Below are positions 21,900 through 33,393 of a stretch of 64,000 bases of DNA, in pieces. Made by a program: the position numbers and the translations under genes. The stretch lies in NCBI GenBank assembly GCA_029990175.1, contig JARKIP010000065.1, forward strand, positions 10,916,501 through 10,980,500, in the 5' to 3' direction. The notes beneath the pieces are model-generated. The model did not search any database. It saw only the letters and a list, made by a program, of their open reading frames with translations, and was not told where the DNA came from. Position 1 is the stretch's first letter. Each line of letters starts with the position of its first letter. The stretch is from Petunia secreta (lineage: Eukaryota > Streptophyta > Magnoliopsida > Solanales > Solanaceae).

Positions 21900-22520
21900 T
21901 GAAGTCTTGAGGGCACTCCCTTGACATCGTGTATCCATGGCCGTCCCAAGATTACATCATACGGGAGATTACAATTCATCACCTAGAAAATTGTTGTGCT
22001 CGTCATGCCCAGTATATGGACCGGTAGAGCTAGTTCCCCAGCGGATGCTTTTCGAATTCCATTGAAACCCATTATGTTTCGAATACTCGAGGATATTTGA
22101 GGGCAATGGCTGAACTTGTGTAACATCTCCTCCGGATATTATTAGCTCTGCTTCCTGGGTCGATAAGAGCCTGCTAGATATATACATCGGATACTTCCAT
22201 TGGTACAATGAGGTCTCCTTGTTGGTCTGCTTGCTCTTCCAGGTTGAATCAGATGGATTCGAATGCTATCCCGGTCATTGCAGTCCCCCGAGCCGTGTCT
22301 GGCCGTTCATCTATGAAGATCGCGTTGATGGTCTTCAGGTTTTCAGACTCTGAACCTTTAAAGCGGTGGGCCCTTCTTCCAGCAGCTCCTTGAGATATCC
22401 TTTCTTTAGCAAGTGTTCAATCTCGATCATCAAGGCTTTGTAATTGATCGCTGCATGGCCTCCACTGCGATGAAAATTGCAATAGGGCATTGTGTTTCTT
22501 TCTGTAGATCCTTTCGCGTT
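21900..22520 (-). pseudogene. Element D1 nucleocapsid end and retropepsin remnants
   Basis: Near 22490-22380 the minus strand reads YCNFHRSGGHAAINYKALMI then EHLLKKGYLKELL, the zinc-knuckle-like end of Tat gag proteins. Near 22180-21900 a decayed aspartic protease follows (ALIDPGSRANNI, with DPGS in place of the usual DTGS, and later RPWIHD after the MNCNLPYDV segment). Stops interrupt both. Confidence 0.55.
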
Positions 22521-22799
22521 AGGTGGCCATCAAACCCTGGGGCCCAGTTTACCAAAGTGACTGGCGACTAGGTCCATAACATTGACACGAAGACCAAAGT
22601 CCCTGAAATTGTGGGGTACTTTTCGCTTCTCCTGTGATCCGGAAGCTCGAGAATTAATTTGCCACCCGGTACCCACTTGATTTTGAACCTTCAGCTTCAT
22701 CTTTCTACCATTCCCCTCATCTTCTAGGGATGAGCTTCACAGTCTCTTTCTTCGCTCGTCCTTGAGATTATGAGAATAGTCTAGTTCAGACAAAGTTTC

Positions 22800-23890
22800 T
22801 TAGTATACCTCTAATGTACCGCATTCCATATGGATACTGGGTGTTGAGTTAAACCCCACTATAATTCTCGGGTAGCTTAAGATCCCTTTGAATTCAGGAT
22901 TTTGCTGAAAGCTACCACAATGATATTATCAGGGACTGGAGGAAGCTCCATGCGTTCCTTTTAAAATCTATCGAGGTAATCCTTAAACAATTCGTTGTCA
23001 CGCTGTCGTATCTTGAAGATGTCTTCCATACGTTTCTTGCACTTGCAGGCACTAGAATATGCTTTCTTGAATAGGTCTTGTATCTGGGTGAATGATTCAA
23101 TAGATCCCATTGGTAGCTGAGTGTACCAAGCAAGGGCTCCTTAGGTCAGAGTTGAGCCAAATCTCTTCACCAGAGCAGCCTGGATTTCTTCTTCCGTAAT
23201 CTCTTTACTCTTCACAGGTGTATAGTAAACAGCGATGTGCTCGTCCGGATCGGTCGTTTCATCATACTTCAAGTTATCCGGCAAGCAGAAGTGCTTTGGT
23301 ATGCGGAGCGGCACTGCGCTTGCCTTGTAAGCATTTTTGTAGAACTTCTGCTCATCTACCGTGGTAACATGGGGTGGAGCACCTGGAACGTTACCGTTCC
23401 GGTCGTGGATGACCTTCATCTCCTTTATGAGGTCATGAATGATAGGGGTTCCCTTAAGGTCCTGATTGTTGATCGTTGTTGATCCTCTAGAGGCAGTATC
23501 CAGGTTTAGCCTACGATTGGGGACTGATGCTGGCGAGTTTTCCGTGGGCGTCGGTCTTCGTGGGGATAATGGCCTCTGAGACGAGCCAGCAAACATTGCT
23601 CCCAATCTCTGGGATATCCTTTCAGCTATGCTGTTTGAGTTCCGCTCCGACGTGGATTTTAGAATATCCAGGAGGAAACCTGTGAACTCTGAATTACCTC
23701 CTGGCGGTTGATCTCCTTCACTATCGCTAGCAATAGGGATTGGCTCATGAGGAGAATCCTTTGGTTGCTCAGCGGGATCCTTTTGTTGTATGCAAGGATC
23801 GCTGAGATCCTTTGTAAACTCGTCTGCTGTGTTTGTAGTGTTCTTTGGAATGCTGCTACCGTGCTGACATGATTGCACCTTTTCTTTCAT
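22800..23890 (-). pseudogene. Element D1 gag (Tat-type)
   Basis: From the ATG at 23890 the product is open for 249 codons (MKEKVQSCQHGSSIPKNTTN). It includes LKYDETTDPDEHIAVYYTPV and VKRFGSTLT, the conserved core of retrotransposon gag (PF03732 type) that forms the cytoplasmic particle. After a stop the same protein continues (WYTQLP in another line, then KERMELPPVPDNIIVVAF). It is the first gene after the primer site, as expected. Confidence 0.75.
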
Positions 23891-23917
23891 AGAATACTTA
23901 CAATTGCCTAGATCCCA

Positions 23918-23929
23918 TGGTGGGCGCCA
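23918..23929 (-). other. Primer-binding site of element D1
   Basis: The complement of TGGTGGGCGCCA sits four bases from the 5' LTR and recurs at 43312-43323 beside the D2 5' LTR. I did not assign the tRNA. Confidence 0.65.
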
Positions 23930-23932
23930 AAC

Positions 23933-24434
23933 TGTTTATGCCTAAATTTGTACGTGTAGGTTAAACAATTAATTATGAATGAGGTCACAAACAATACGAT
24001 AAATTATGATAGAAAAGTAAGTAAATATAATGAAAATAAAGACAAGCAAATAATCAAGAAATAATAGAGAAAGCAAAGTAAATCTTATTCCTTAAGAGTG
24101 GGCGATCGTGGTGGCAAATCGTAGTATGTGTACAATTTAATGTAAGGAGGGGTATTTATAGCAGTGATACCCGGTCTTAAATAAGGTAAAATATAAATAC
24201 TAATAGGGCCATGGGCCTACAACTCAAGGCGGTGGTATACCAAACCATAACTAGGATATTGTAAACCTTAGGCGACGGAATGTGTGCCCTGCCCTATGGC
24301 CAAACCGCCTAAGCGGTCGTTAGCTCTAGGAGCGGGCGTATATCCTCAGTGCTCGGTGACTTATAAGATATGTCTAGTCTCGCCAGCTGGACTCGTATCC
24401 CCGTAATAATAGGTTGCGTATTTTTGCCCACACA
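23933..24434 (-). repeat. Element D1 5' LTR
   Basis: It opens TGTTTATGCC and closes GCCCACACA on the plus strand. A TATAAATA motif lies at 24153-24160 in element orientation. Confidence 0.87.
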
Positions 24435-24578
24435 ATCTTAAGGCTCGTGCCTCCAAAGCGGCTGTGGCTAATGGAGTAGGCATGTATCCTCTGCCTCAGT
24501 GACTTGCAGGCTAAGCCTAGTCTTTTCCAGCTGGAGTCATATCCCCGTAATTATAGGTGATATATTTTTACCCACACA
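24435..24578 (-). repeat. Element D2 3' LTR, second part
   Basis: The sequence continues the LTR broken off at 17947 (compare 43643-43783, with CCAGCTGGA and CCCGTAATTATAGGT). It ends TTTTTACCCACACA, followed by the D2 polypurine tract complement. Confidence 0.72.
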
Positions 24579-24989
24579 GTCAGTCTCCCCACTTGCTGAG
24601 TGCTGACATAAGTAGTCAGGAAGTGCAAGAGGCGTGATAGGAAATGTAGACACCTATCTGTGCCCGATATTTGTACCCTGTCTTATTACATGCCTCGCAT
24701 TAATGATAGTACTCAAGTAAAGTGACGTGTAGCTTTGTGATTGAAGGACTTAGCCCGTGTCTTTCCAATGCTGCAACCGCCCTACCATATCCTTTAATTA
24801 TGGGGATTTATCATGTAAGCCATAATTATCACGATCATACATCTTCAAATGATTCACTTTCCTTTTAGGACTCTTTTTTTTACGTATAAATACATCGTGA
24901 TTCTGAGATATCTTCATTCGCCTTCACATTCCTTTGCAAAATGAGTTTTTTCAAAAACTCTTGTAGTCTTCAAACACATCCTTCCCTCA

Positions 24990-27345
24990 ATGGCTAAAGA
25001 AACCAACTTCTTACCCAAAAACTTTAGAGTTCAAGAATACCTTCCCCTGAATTTGTGTTTCGAAAATGATGGAAAGATGCAGGTGCAAATAGCTAAGCAG
25101 GAGGGTGAGAACGACAATATTTCTATCGATTACTACACTTCTGCTTTCATTCCTAATGATATTTCTCGTATCATGATTGAATGTCGTTGGCCATCCGTGA
25201 TCGATATCATTCTTCCTACTTCTTAAGAAGGGATCTCCACCCATCGTATTGTTTATTCAATGGTACATACTTACCCCTATACTCTTCATCTAAACAAGCA
25301 AGTGCATTCGATTGTTGAGGAAATATGCTATCGCTACAACATCTGCTTAGGGCAAGTCGGCCCTCTATCTGGTGTTTAGTAGGTGTACTAGACCACCTAG
25401 CTAACCACGCTGGGTTGGACTTCACTTTCTAGTACCTCATTTCCTTCTGCTCTCCCCGTCTTCATAAAGCTGGTATGCTGAACTATAAGAGACGAGGTAG
25501 GAAGGGCATTGTCTCCAACAGTGAGGATTCCAAAGACTGTGGCTGGTTCCACCGATACGTGGCGGTGCATACTCCCAGCATAGTCTCGTCACACCCCTTT
25601 CCGGAGGTCTTCAATAGGAAACGTAAGTCCCCGTACTTGGGTTCTGTACACTTTGATTACCACCTCTTGTGTTGAATTTTACCTTTTTTTAATGAACTCC
25701 ATGATTGTTCTTCCGGTCTCTCATGATGCATTAGCTGCACTGGTCACCATGATTTTTGCCAAGAATCCTGCTAAGACAATGAATTTTGCGGCCTTAGCCA
25801 ACATAAATGGTTGGTGGGCAAAAGATCACAATATGTCATTCTCTTTTGTGCAACGACAAATCTTGTCTCTTGACTGCGCCTGATATCTTCTTCTTCTAAT
25901 AGGAGTTTCCCATCACCCTATGCCCAAGCTGAGAGAAATTCCAATTATTGCTACATACATTGCTCCTCTTCCTGATGTGCTGGCCTCTGCTGATAGGATC
26001 GTTAAGAGAGCTAGTAGTTCCCGCTCCTAGAAAAGAAAGAGGTCCGATAAGTTGGAAAAGGTCGTGGCTGATGAAATACCTTTGATAATCTTTGACTCCG
26101 AGGAAGTCCCTTGAGTGCCCGAACCTGAGGCCGTTAATCCTCGTGTTGTTACTGTTACTCTGGAACCTGGCCCTTTTATGCGCAAGCATAGACACTTTAT
26201 TGATAAGGGTTGTGAAGCTGAAGAGGAGGCTAGTGAGGGGGACGGGGTTGTCCTCCTATCGACTCACTTTGAAGCTCCAATATCAGGTTGGTTTTCTTTT
26301 TTATATTGATTAAGCCTCTTTGCACACTGTGTTGACGGTTTCTCATAAAACATGCATAAAATATGCTACCGTGGTCCCTATTTCTGAGTCAATTGACTCT
26401 CCTTCTCAACATCGTCCTAGCAAGGAGGTGGTTGATGTTGGTGGTGCCGTTGCAGAGCCCGTTGGCTGATCCCGTGAGATTATTATCCCCCTTCCTATAG
26501 GAATTAATCTGTTCTAGAATCCGGGGGCTGCAACTGACTATACTTTCGAACTGGTTCGTTTATCTGAATAAAGACACCTCTCCGGCTATAGCTATCGTGA
26601 CCTGCTTAGGGTTGATGCAGGGAGTTCCCTCTAGGTACGCTTTGCTTTCTTTTACTGGCTTAATCATTTCAAGCTGAGTCCCCATCTTCTTCTAAGCATC
26701 CTCAAATATTTATTCAGGGGCTAATGGTGTATCATCAGGTCATCCGTCGGGGGTGCGCTTTTTGGGGCTTAATTATCAGTCTGCAACTTTTAGAACCAAA
26801 GTTGAGCAGTTGAATGAAGAGGTCTTGGCCGTGCGTAATGCTTATCGTTTTGAACAGATGCGGGCCAACCAGCTTAATGTTGTGATGAGTGCCGAGGTCC
26901 ACAAGTACAAGGAGGAAGTACAGACCTTTTCATCATCTCTCCAGGAGGCCAAAGTCGTGGGACAAGTGCATTTTCCCATACGACCTGCTTGGAGGCAGTT
27001 GAGGTTGGGTTGCAGCAACAGTTATCTATAATGGAAGAGAGAGCCAAAGTTGTGGAGAAGGAAGCCTTTGAGGCTAGGAGCCTTTCCATTTTTCTTCAGG
27101 ATGAGAATAACAAGTTGCGAGGCAAAGTGACGTCCTTAAGGATGGTCCATGATATACTCTGTGACGGCTCCAACCAGCTGACTAAAAAAATGAGTGCCAT
27201 GCATGCCAGGAATGTGGCTGAGCTGGACCGTGCGAACTTGGCTGCTGCGCTTGCTACTCTCCACAGGGTCTATGAAAACCCTGACCTAAACCTGGCTTCC
27301 GAGATCGCTTCTATGACCAGGCTGGTGGCTCAAGCAGATGCTTAA
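24990..27345 (+). pseudogene. Antisense extra ORF of Tat-type element D2, decayed
   Basis: On the plus strand, opposite to gag and pol of D2, a decayed coding region lies between RNase H and the 3' LTR. It starts MAKETNFLPKNFRVQEYLPL (24990), followed after a stop by MVHTYPYTLHLNKQVHSIVE (near 25260). It ends in a coiled-coil-like stretch (RTKVEQLNEEVLAVRNAYRF at about 26790, and MEAVEVGLQQQLSIMEERAK with heptad-like spacing at 26989-27345). Extra antisense ORFs in this position are a known feature of Tat-lineage plant retrotransposons; their function is not established. Several stops and frame changes are present. I infer the identity from position, orientation and the N-terminal and coiled-coil layout. 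Confidence 0.55.
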
Positions 27346-27410
27346 TTGGGATCTGACCCTGAGGATGGTTCTGAAGAAGCCAGTGGTGACGGAGGAGATA
27401 ACCTACCAAC

Positions 27411-28176
27411 TGGGGAGCCTGCAGTTGATGAAACAGGACCATCGCAATGTGTTGCTGCAAAGGGAAGTCCCCCGAGAGAGAACTAGTCTCCCCCATGTTT
27501 TGCGACAATTCCTTGAACTCTTACTCCTGTTTCTGGGTATAATTATAATGTTTGAATGAAGTTTGACCATTTTGTGGCTTTTTAACTTTCCCTCTAATAT
27601 TTGGCCATTATATGTTGTTTGCTTATGACGACCCTAGCTTTTTTCGCCGTAAGCAGTTTAAATAAAGGTCTTAGAAACTTAAGTTTTCATATGGTTGTGC
27701 CTATATAGACATATATGCACCGAGAGTTAGGCGGGTTTCGTTAAATTGGTAACAGACGCCTGGGGAGCCTGCAGTTGATGAAACAGGACCATCGCAATGT
27801 GTTGCTGCAAAGGGAAACCTACCAACTGAGGAGCCTGCAGTTGATGAAATAGGACCATCGCAATGTGTTGCTGCAAAGGAAAGTCCCCCGAGAGAGAACT
27901 AGTCTCCCCCATGTTTTGCGACAATTCCTTGAACTCTTACTCGTGTTTCTGGGCGTAATTATAATGTTTGAATGAAGTTTGACCATTTTGTGGCTATTTA
28001 ACTTTCACTCTAATATTTGGCCATTATATGTTGTTTTCTTATGACGACCTTAGCTTTTTTTTCCGTATGCAGTTTAAATAATGGTCTTAGAAACTTAAGT
28101 TTTCATATGGCTGTGCCTATATAGACATATATGCACCGAGAGTTAGGGGGGTTTCGTTATATTGGTAACAGACGCC
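27411..28176 (+). repeat. Imperfect tandem duplication of about 350 bp with a nested 66-bp duplication
   Basis: 27411-27760 is repeated at 27761-28176, both starting TGGGGAGCCTGCAG (or TGAGGAGCC) and ending GGTAACAGACGCC. The second copy is 66 bp longer because its first 66 bases are themselves duplicated (27761-27826 and 27827 onwards). Confidence 0.85.
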
Positions 28177-28189
28177 TTGCTGTATTCTA

Positions 28190-28704
28190 ATGCTTAGAAT
28201 GTCAGCGTATTATTGTGAGCCTGCTCGGGCGTGTACGTTTGCTGATTACTAGTTTGCACCAGCGGGTGGTGGCTTATGTTGCGCCTGTGATAGACGTCTT
28301 TTAATTAGAGCAAGGCCCGCGCCCTTAAGGGGTTGACTTTTGCCTATTATATTCAACGAGGCATTTTTGCATTCAAGCTAGAAAGACGGTACTTGTCCAC
28401 TCGAGTGCTTAAATTCTTTACTGACACTATGCGGGCGGGCGTCCCTACTGACATATTGGTACATTTGTTGAATTGAAGATTTCAACTTACAGTAATGCCT
28501 GGTGGCTTAACTAGAAGTGATCTAACCCTGAGAGAGTAGCTTACTCTACATTGTAATGAAAGTGAGTGTATTACTTCAACCCAAATATGGCCGGGGCTAT
28601 GGATACTTGGATCATTGATGGACCAAAATATAAAATTGACTAAAGTAGGATAGTAGTTTTATTGAATAAAAATAGACAGTGCTAGGCCCGTACTGTTGTG
28701 GTTG
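28190..28704. other. Element D2 3' non-coding region
   Basis: This is homologous to D1 at about 19900-20430. No frame of note. The last 150 bases are partly repeated at about 29748-29870. Confidence 0.55.
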
Positions 28705-29750
28705 GGAAACTGACATGTGGCAAAATTATCACATATTACATACTTTTATTTAGAATTTTATTGTGTAAATTGGATAAAAATAGTGCGCTTATTATGTTTT
28801 ATTGCATATTATAGGCTGTGTATGTTTGAGAAGTAACTGGAAAGACAACAAGTCAAAAAGGAGCCAATTTGAAGATTGAAGAAAAGGGTAGAGGTTATTC
28901 CCTAAATTGTGACTTTTTGTTGGGACATGCCATGCAAAGTACAAGAATAGTGGAAAGTAGACAGCGGCTAGTGGGTAAAAAATACAACAAAAATCTGGCT
29001 ACGCGTCAAAAATCAAGTTTTTCCTTCATTTTAACCTAGGGACAATCTTGCAAATACATTATAATTATTTTGGGGACATATAAATAGTGTGTTCATGATA
29101 TTTTCTACATCTTTGGCCTCTTCCAAGCTAGGAGCAAGAAACAACAACTCCAAAATACCATAGAAATTGAAGATTGAAGCTACCAAAATGAGCATTTATT
29201 AGCCCTTTGTTCTTTAATCTTCATTTCCTTATTATGCACTGACTATCTTTGGTGTGTTTGATTTGTTTTCATGCTTTGAACATTATTTAGTAGAGATACT
29301 AAAAACTAGAGTTGTGATTTATTTTTATTTTCTTTTGTATTGACTAAATCTTGATATTTATGAGCGGGTCTTTCATTATTTAGCTATTTTCTTGCTTATT
29401 TAGAAAATTAGTGGTTGCAAACACTAATTTATGCTCTAATATTTTATTTCACACTTGAAAAGGTGATTTTAGAATTGGGTAAAGTAGCTAACGGAAAATC
29501 GGTTCCTCAAGAGATTGACAAACCCTGATTACAGAAATTGAACTAGAGATAAGGATACTTTGACTTGGGCACATATTGATGGGGCTTTATGCAACTCACT
29601 TAACATCAAGAGAGTTAATGTGAGTTAGGCTAATTAGGGATAGAGAGAGTCTAATTAGGTAAATTAGCTTGAGTGCCATATGAGATCTAAGGATTAATTA
29701 GTATGATTAGTCAATCGCATTAGATTAAGCTTGAGTGAATTGAATTTTGT
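28705..29750. mobile_element. Unclassified insertion of about 1.05 kb in element D2, possible solo LTR
   Basis: The block interrupts D2 sequence that has no counterpart to it in D1. It contains a TATAAATA box at 29079-29086 and has no coding frame, as expected of an LTR. D2 sequence around GTGAGTGTA...GGGCTATG occurs on both sides. I could not define terminal TG/CA ends or a short target duplication, so solo LTR is only a suggestion. Confidence 0.35.
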
Positions 29751-30179
29751 AATGAAAAGTGAGTGTAATATGGCCAGGGCTATGAATAGTTGAATCGTAG
29801 ATGGAACTGAATGTAAAACTGACTAAGTAGAATAGTAGTTTATCGATAAAAAGGGCGCGAAGCCAATGAAAGTTTAATAAACTTTAACTAGCGAAAACGG
29901 GGATAAGTACCCGTTAAATTAAAAATGAAAGAAAGAGCAAGAATAAAGAGAAAATACATGTGTCGAGTATATCGTCGTATTGACCTTTCAAGAGTAGTGC
30001 TTCCTAGCCAAGTGATGGCTATCCCTTCTATGCTCTTGGAAGCCTTATCTTTCCAGCGGCGTTGCCTTGTGCTTGGCTTTAAGGTGTTCTCTGGAGATCC
30101 TTCGTTGGCTGGTATTTGACCTGGCAGCATGGCCTGTGGTCTGTTAACCGTCCGATGATATAGCTCTCTATTGATAAGG

Positions 30180-31461
30180 AATTATTGAGCTGCCTGCCCT
30201 CGCAGTTGTCTGCTTTCTTCCTTGTCTTCAGGGAGTGTTCCCTTGTCCAAGTATTCAATCAGTGCATGACGCCACTTCAAGACGGGTTCTGTGATAGGAA
30301 CTTTCAGGTTCATCAGGATCGCGTGAGTTAACTCGACCACCATCTCTGGGTAGCCTGAACTTATGTCTGCATCGGGCACTTACTTAGTTGGCACATCAGC
30401 CTCTGTATCCTTCTTTCTATGAATAAACTTCCACTAGTGTAAATTTTTCAGAAGGGCCTCTACTTTGGCTAAGCGTTCTGGTGCGCAGATTTTTCTAACT
30501 GTGAAGATCCTATTTATCTGATTAACCACCAGTTGGCAGCCGCTATAGAGACTGATGTTCTTAGCCCCAATATGTAAGCTAATTCTAGGGCTTGAATTAT
30601 AACTTCATATTCTTCCTTATTGTACAGAGATAACGGGCATCTTGCAGCGTTGCGAAAAATCTTCCCAGTTGGTGATTTCACTAGTAGGTCGAGGTTAGCT
30701 CCTCCATCGACTAACGCTACATTCATGTGGATTATCCATCCTCCGAGGCTGACTTATTCTATGGCCTTCATAGCCCTATCAGCTTTCGGCATCAGTTCCA
30801 TGCTATAATTTGTAGCGAAGTTCGCTAGAGCTTGAGATTCGATGGCTGTGCGCGGCTGATAAATTATGTCATACTCTCCCAATTCAACAACCTATATGTC
30901 AGCGCCTTGAGAGTCCGGGCTTAGACAGAATGATCCATAGCGGGATAGAGGAAACCACAATAATCATATGGTTCAGAAAATAAGAAGCTCTCGGGTGGCC
31001 ATAACCACCGATGATACCAACTGGTGTTGGGACGCAAGATATGCTTCTACGCCCATGAGCGATTACTTGCGTACCATATGGGGAGCTTTACTCTGCATTT
31101 CTCTCGTGTAAGGACCACATTTGAAGCCACTTCTGAAACTGTGACATATAGCAAGGAGGTGCTCTTCATGAGCAGGCTCGGTCACTTTCGCGGGTCTTTT
31201 GAGGTTGATCTTCATTCCTGTTAGTGCTCGACGGCAAAGCATTAGCCATTTAGGGTCTTCATTCTTCACCAATACTTCAAATAGTTGGTACCATAGATCC
31301 ACAGACCGGGGGATCAGGTCACTCATCATGGAGATTCGCTCTCTAAGCATTGCTATATCACTTCTTACCCTTTGCTCAATTGATGTATCCCATTCCGGCT
31401 TACTTCCAACACATCTACTTCTGCCCTTAGACTTGCACTGGTATCCGCATGGGGTGCACAA
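30180..31461 (-). pseudogene. Element D2 RNase H region (Tat-type), lacking an RT core
   Basis: Right to left the minus strand reads LFEVLVKNEDPKWLMLC and HEEHLLAICHS (RT connection, compare D1 21733-21503), then VALVDGGANLDLLVKSPTGK and YEVIIQALELAYILGL (RNase H-like), then MPDADISSGYPEMVVELTHA and KWRHALIEYLDKGTLP (the linker that in complete Tat elements precedes integrase). Protease lies directly upstream at 31616-31936. No reverse transcriptase YxDD/FxDD core and no integrase are found, exactly as in D1. Many stops. Confidence 0.65.
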
Positions 31462-31615
31462 TTTTCTATTAGTAAGGACTGCTCACTTCGTACTTCTCTA
31501 ATTCCGAACGGGATCAGATATCTAAGAACTTGATAAATGTTGAGGGTACCCCCTTTATTTCATGTGTCCAGGGTCTTCCCAAGATGACATTATATGAGAG
31601 ATCTCAAGCCTTTAC

Positions 31616-31936
31616 CTAAAAAGGTGTTACTGTCATCATGTCTAGGATAAAAATCAGCAAAGCTATTTCTCTAATAGGTTTCTCACATGTGTAGTTGAAG
31701 CTAGTCACTCCGCAGGGACTTGAGTTTATCTGGTATTGAAGGCCTATTTTTTGCACTACCTCCCATCGAACAATGTTGACACCACTTCCTAGATCGACCA
31801 GAGCTTGTCTGACATGGGAGCCAAACACCTTGATTGTGATAGTTAAAGCTTTTTGATGGGGGTCTCCCTTGCCTTCCGATCTGAATACAATCGGTCTAAT
31901 AGGTGACCCCCCGCTTTGTAGTCTTCTAAGCTCCAT
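31616..31936 (-). pseudogene. Element D2 retropepsin-like protease
   Basis: This 106-codon frame (MELRRLQSGG) contains ALVDLGSGVNIV, the aspartic protease motif with DLGS in place of D(T/S)GS, and VRQ and YQINSS contexts typical of Tat elements. The enzyme would process gag-pol. It lies between gag and RNase H remnants of the same element. Confidence 0.65.
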
Positions 31937-32517
31937 CAGCCCCTGGTGTAACGAATATCGTGTTGATACTTCATTTTTCCTTGGAATCGGATGTCCTGGA
32001 CCAGTTTTCTTTCTCCTTGATCAGGTCTTTGAGATGCCCTTCTTTCAGCAGGTGTGTAATCTCAAGCATCAGAGCATTGCAATCAACCGTACTATCGCTG
32101 TTACTTCGATGAAAAATTAATTCGTCAAATTCTTCCCGGTCACGCTCTTGATGGTAGGTGGCCAGTGTACTCTGTAGCCTAGTTTCCCAAAGTGATTTGT
32201 GACTAGCTCTACCGAGCTCACCCGCAGCCCGAGGTCTTTGAAATTATGCTGTTCCAAAGTTTTCTCATGAGATTCTGTTCCTTTGGGCTGTTTTTCTTTT
32301 CTTGTGTCTTCCCAAGGTTCGTTTAATACTGAATCCTTCCTTTTGTTCTTCTTTCACTGCTTTATAATTCCAAAATAGGGCAACCTGCTCGCTTTTTCCG
32401 CACGTCATCACCGGACCCCAAGGATGGTTTAGGTTCTAGATGGAGTTTCTCGTTGTACCGCTGGTGTAGGGCATCCCACATTGTCACCGGGTGTTGAGTA
32501 AGACTCCATTGCAACTC
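31937..32517 (-). other. Element D2 gag to protease linker, decayed
   Basis: This corresponds to D1 22400-22900, including the zinc-knuckle area near 32120-32040. No open frame longer than about 40 codons survives. Confidence 0.45.
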
Positions 32518-33380
32518 TCAGGTAGCTAGCGAACCACGGGAGTTCAAGCTCTTGCCGAAGGCTACCATGACAATACTGTCGGGACCTGGAGGAAGCTCCA
32601 TGCGTTCCCTCAAGAATCTTTCTAAGTAATATTTCAGCGGCTCTCCATCACGTTGGCGGATCTCAAAGATATCATCCATGCATTTATCCCGCTTGCGGGC
32701 TCCAGAGTGTGCTTTCTTGAAGAGATCCTGCATCTGTGTGAATTATTTAATTGACCCCAATAGTAGCTGGGTGTACCCTGTGAGGGCACCTTTCATCAAA
32801 GTTGAACCGAACCTCTTCACCATAGCGGATTGAGTTTCTTCTTCTATGATCTCGTTGCTCTTGATAACCGTGTAATAGGCAGCGATGTGCTCGTCAGGAT
32901 CAGTAGTTCTGTCGTACTTAAGTTTATCCGGCAGGCGGAAGTGCTTGGGTACGCAGACTAGTTCAACGTCCCCTTTGCATGCATATTTGAAGAACTTTTG
33001 CTTATCTATGACGGTAATTGGGGGTGAAACGCCCAGCACGTTACTGATCCGATTGTGGATGACTTTTAGCTCTTTCAGGATGTCCTGAATGACAGGTGTT
33101 CCTTCAATACCTTGATTGCTGGCCGATGTAGCGCTTTCTGGAGTCGTCTCCATATCAATCCTCTGTCTAGGAATGAACGTTGGTGAATCGTTCATGGGCG
33201 CTGGTCCTTGTGGGGATGCTGGCCTCTTGAACGAACCAACGAAGATCGTTCCTAGCTTCTGGGTCATGCTTTCGACTAGGTTGGCCGAGTTTGCTTTACT
33301 TGCTCCTAGCTTGTGGATAGCAACGCCGAGATCAGTCGTGGCAAGAATTCTCTTAAGTTCTCAGGTGGAGACTGAGCATC
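32518..33380 (-). pseudogene. Element D2 gag (Tat-type), 5' end lost to an insertion
   Basis: A 174-codon frame starts MTQKLGTIFVGSFKRPASPQ and carries TTDPDEHIAAYYTVIKSNEI and MVKRFGSTLMKGALTGYTQL. After one stop it continues at 32733 as MQDLFKKAHSGARKRDKCMD, then YYLERFLRERMELPPGPDSI. This is the retrotransposon gag core and is closely parallel to D1 gag. The N-terminal part ends at about 33380, where unrelated sequence (the transportin fragment) starts. The D2 primer site reappears at 43312. Confidence 0.75.
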
Positions 33381-33393
33381 ACAGTATGTGGAT

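Larger units (their letters stand above)
17948..24434 (-). mobile_element. Element D1: Tat-type non-autonomous element nested in the D2 3' LTR
   Basis: LTRs at 17948-18442 and 23933-24434 (495 and 502 bp) flank a 5.5-kb interior in minus orientation. The primer site (complement of TGGTGGGCGCCA, 23918-23929) adjoins the right LTR, and a purine-rich tract (complement of 18443-18465) adjoins the left LTR. The interior has gag, zinc-knuckle-like and protease remnants, then RNase H, but no reverse transcriptase core or integrase. The flanks TCTCA and ATCTT do not give a clean target duplication; a one-base offset gives TCTCA/TCTTA. The surrounding sequence reads as one split LTR of D2, so D1 is the younger insertion. 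Confidence 0.82.
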
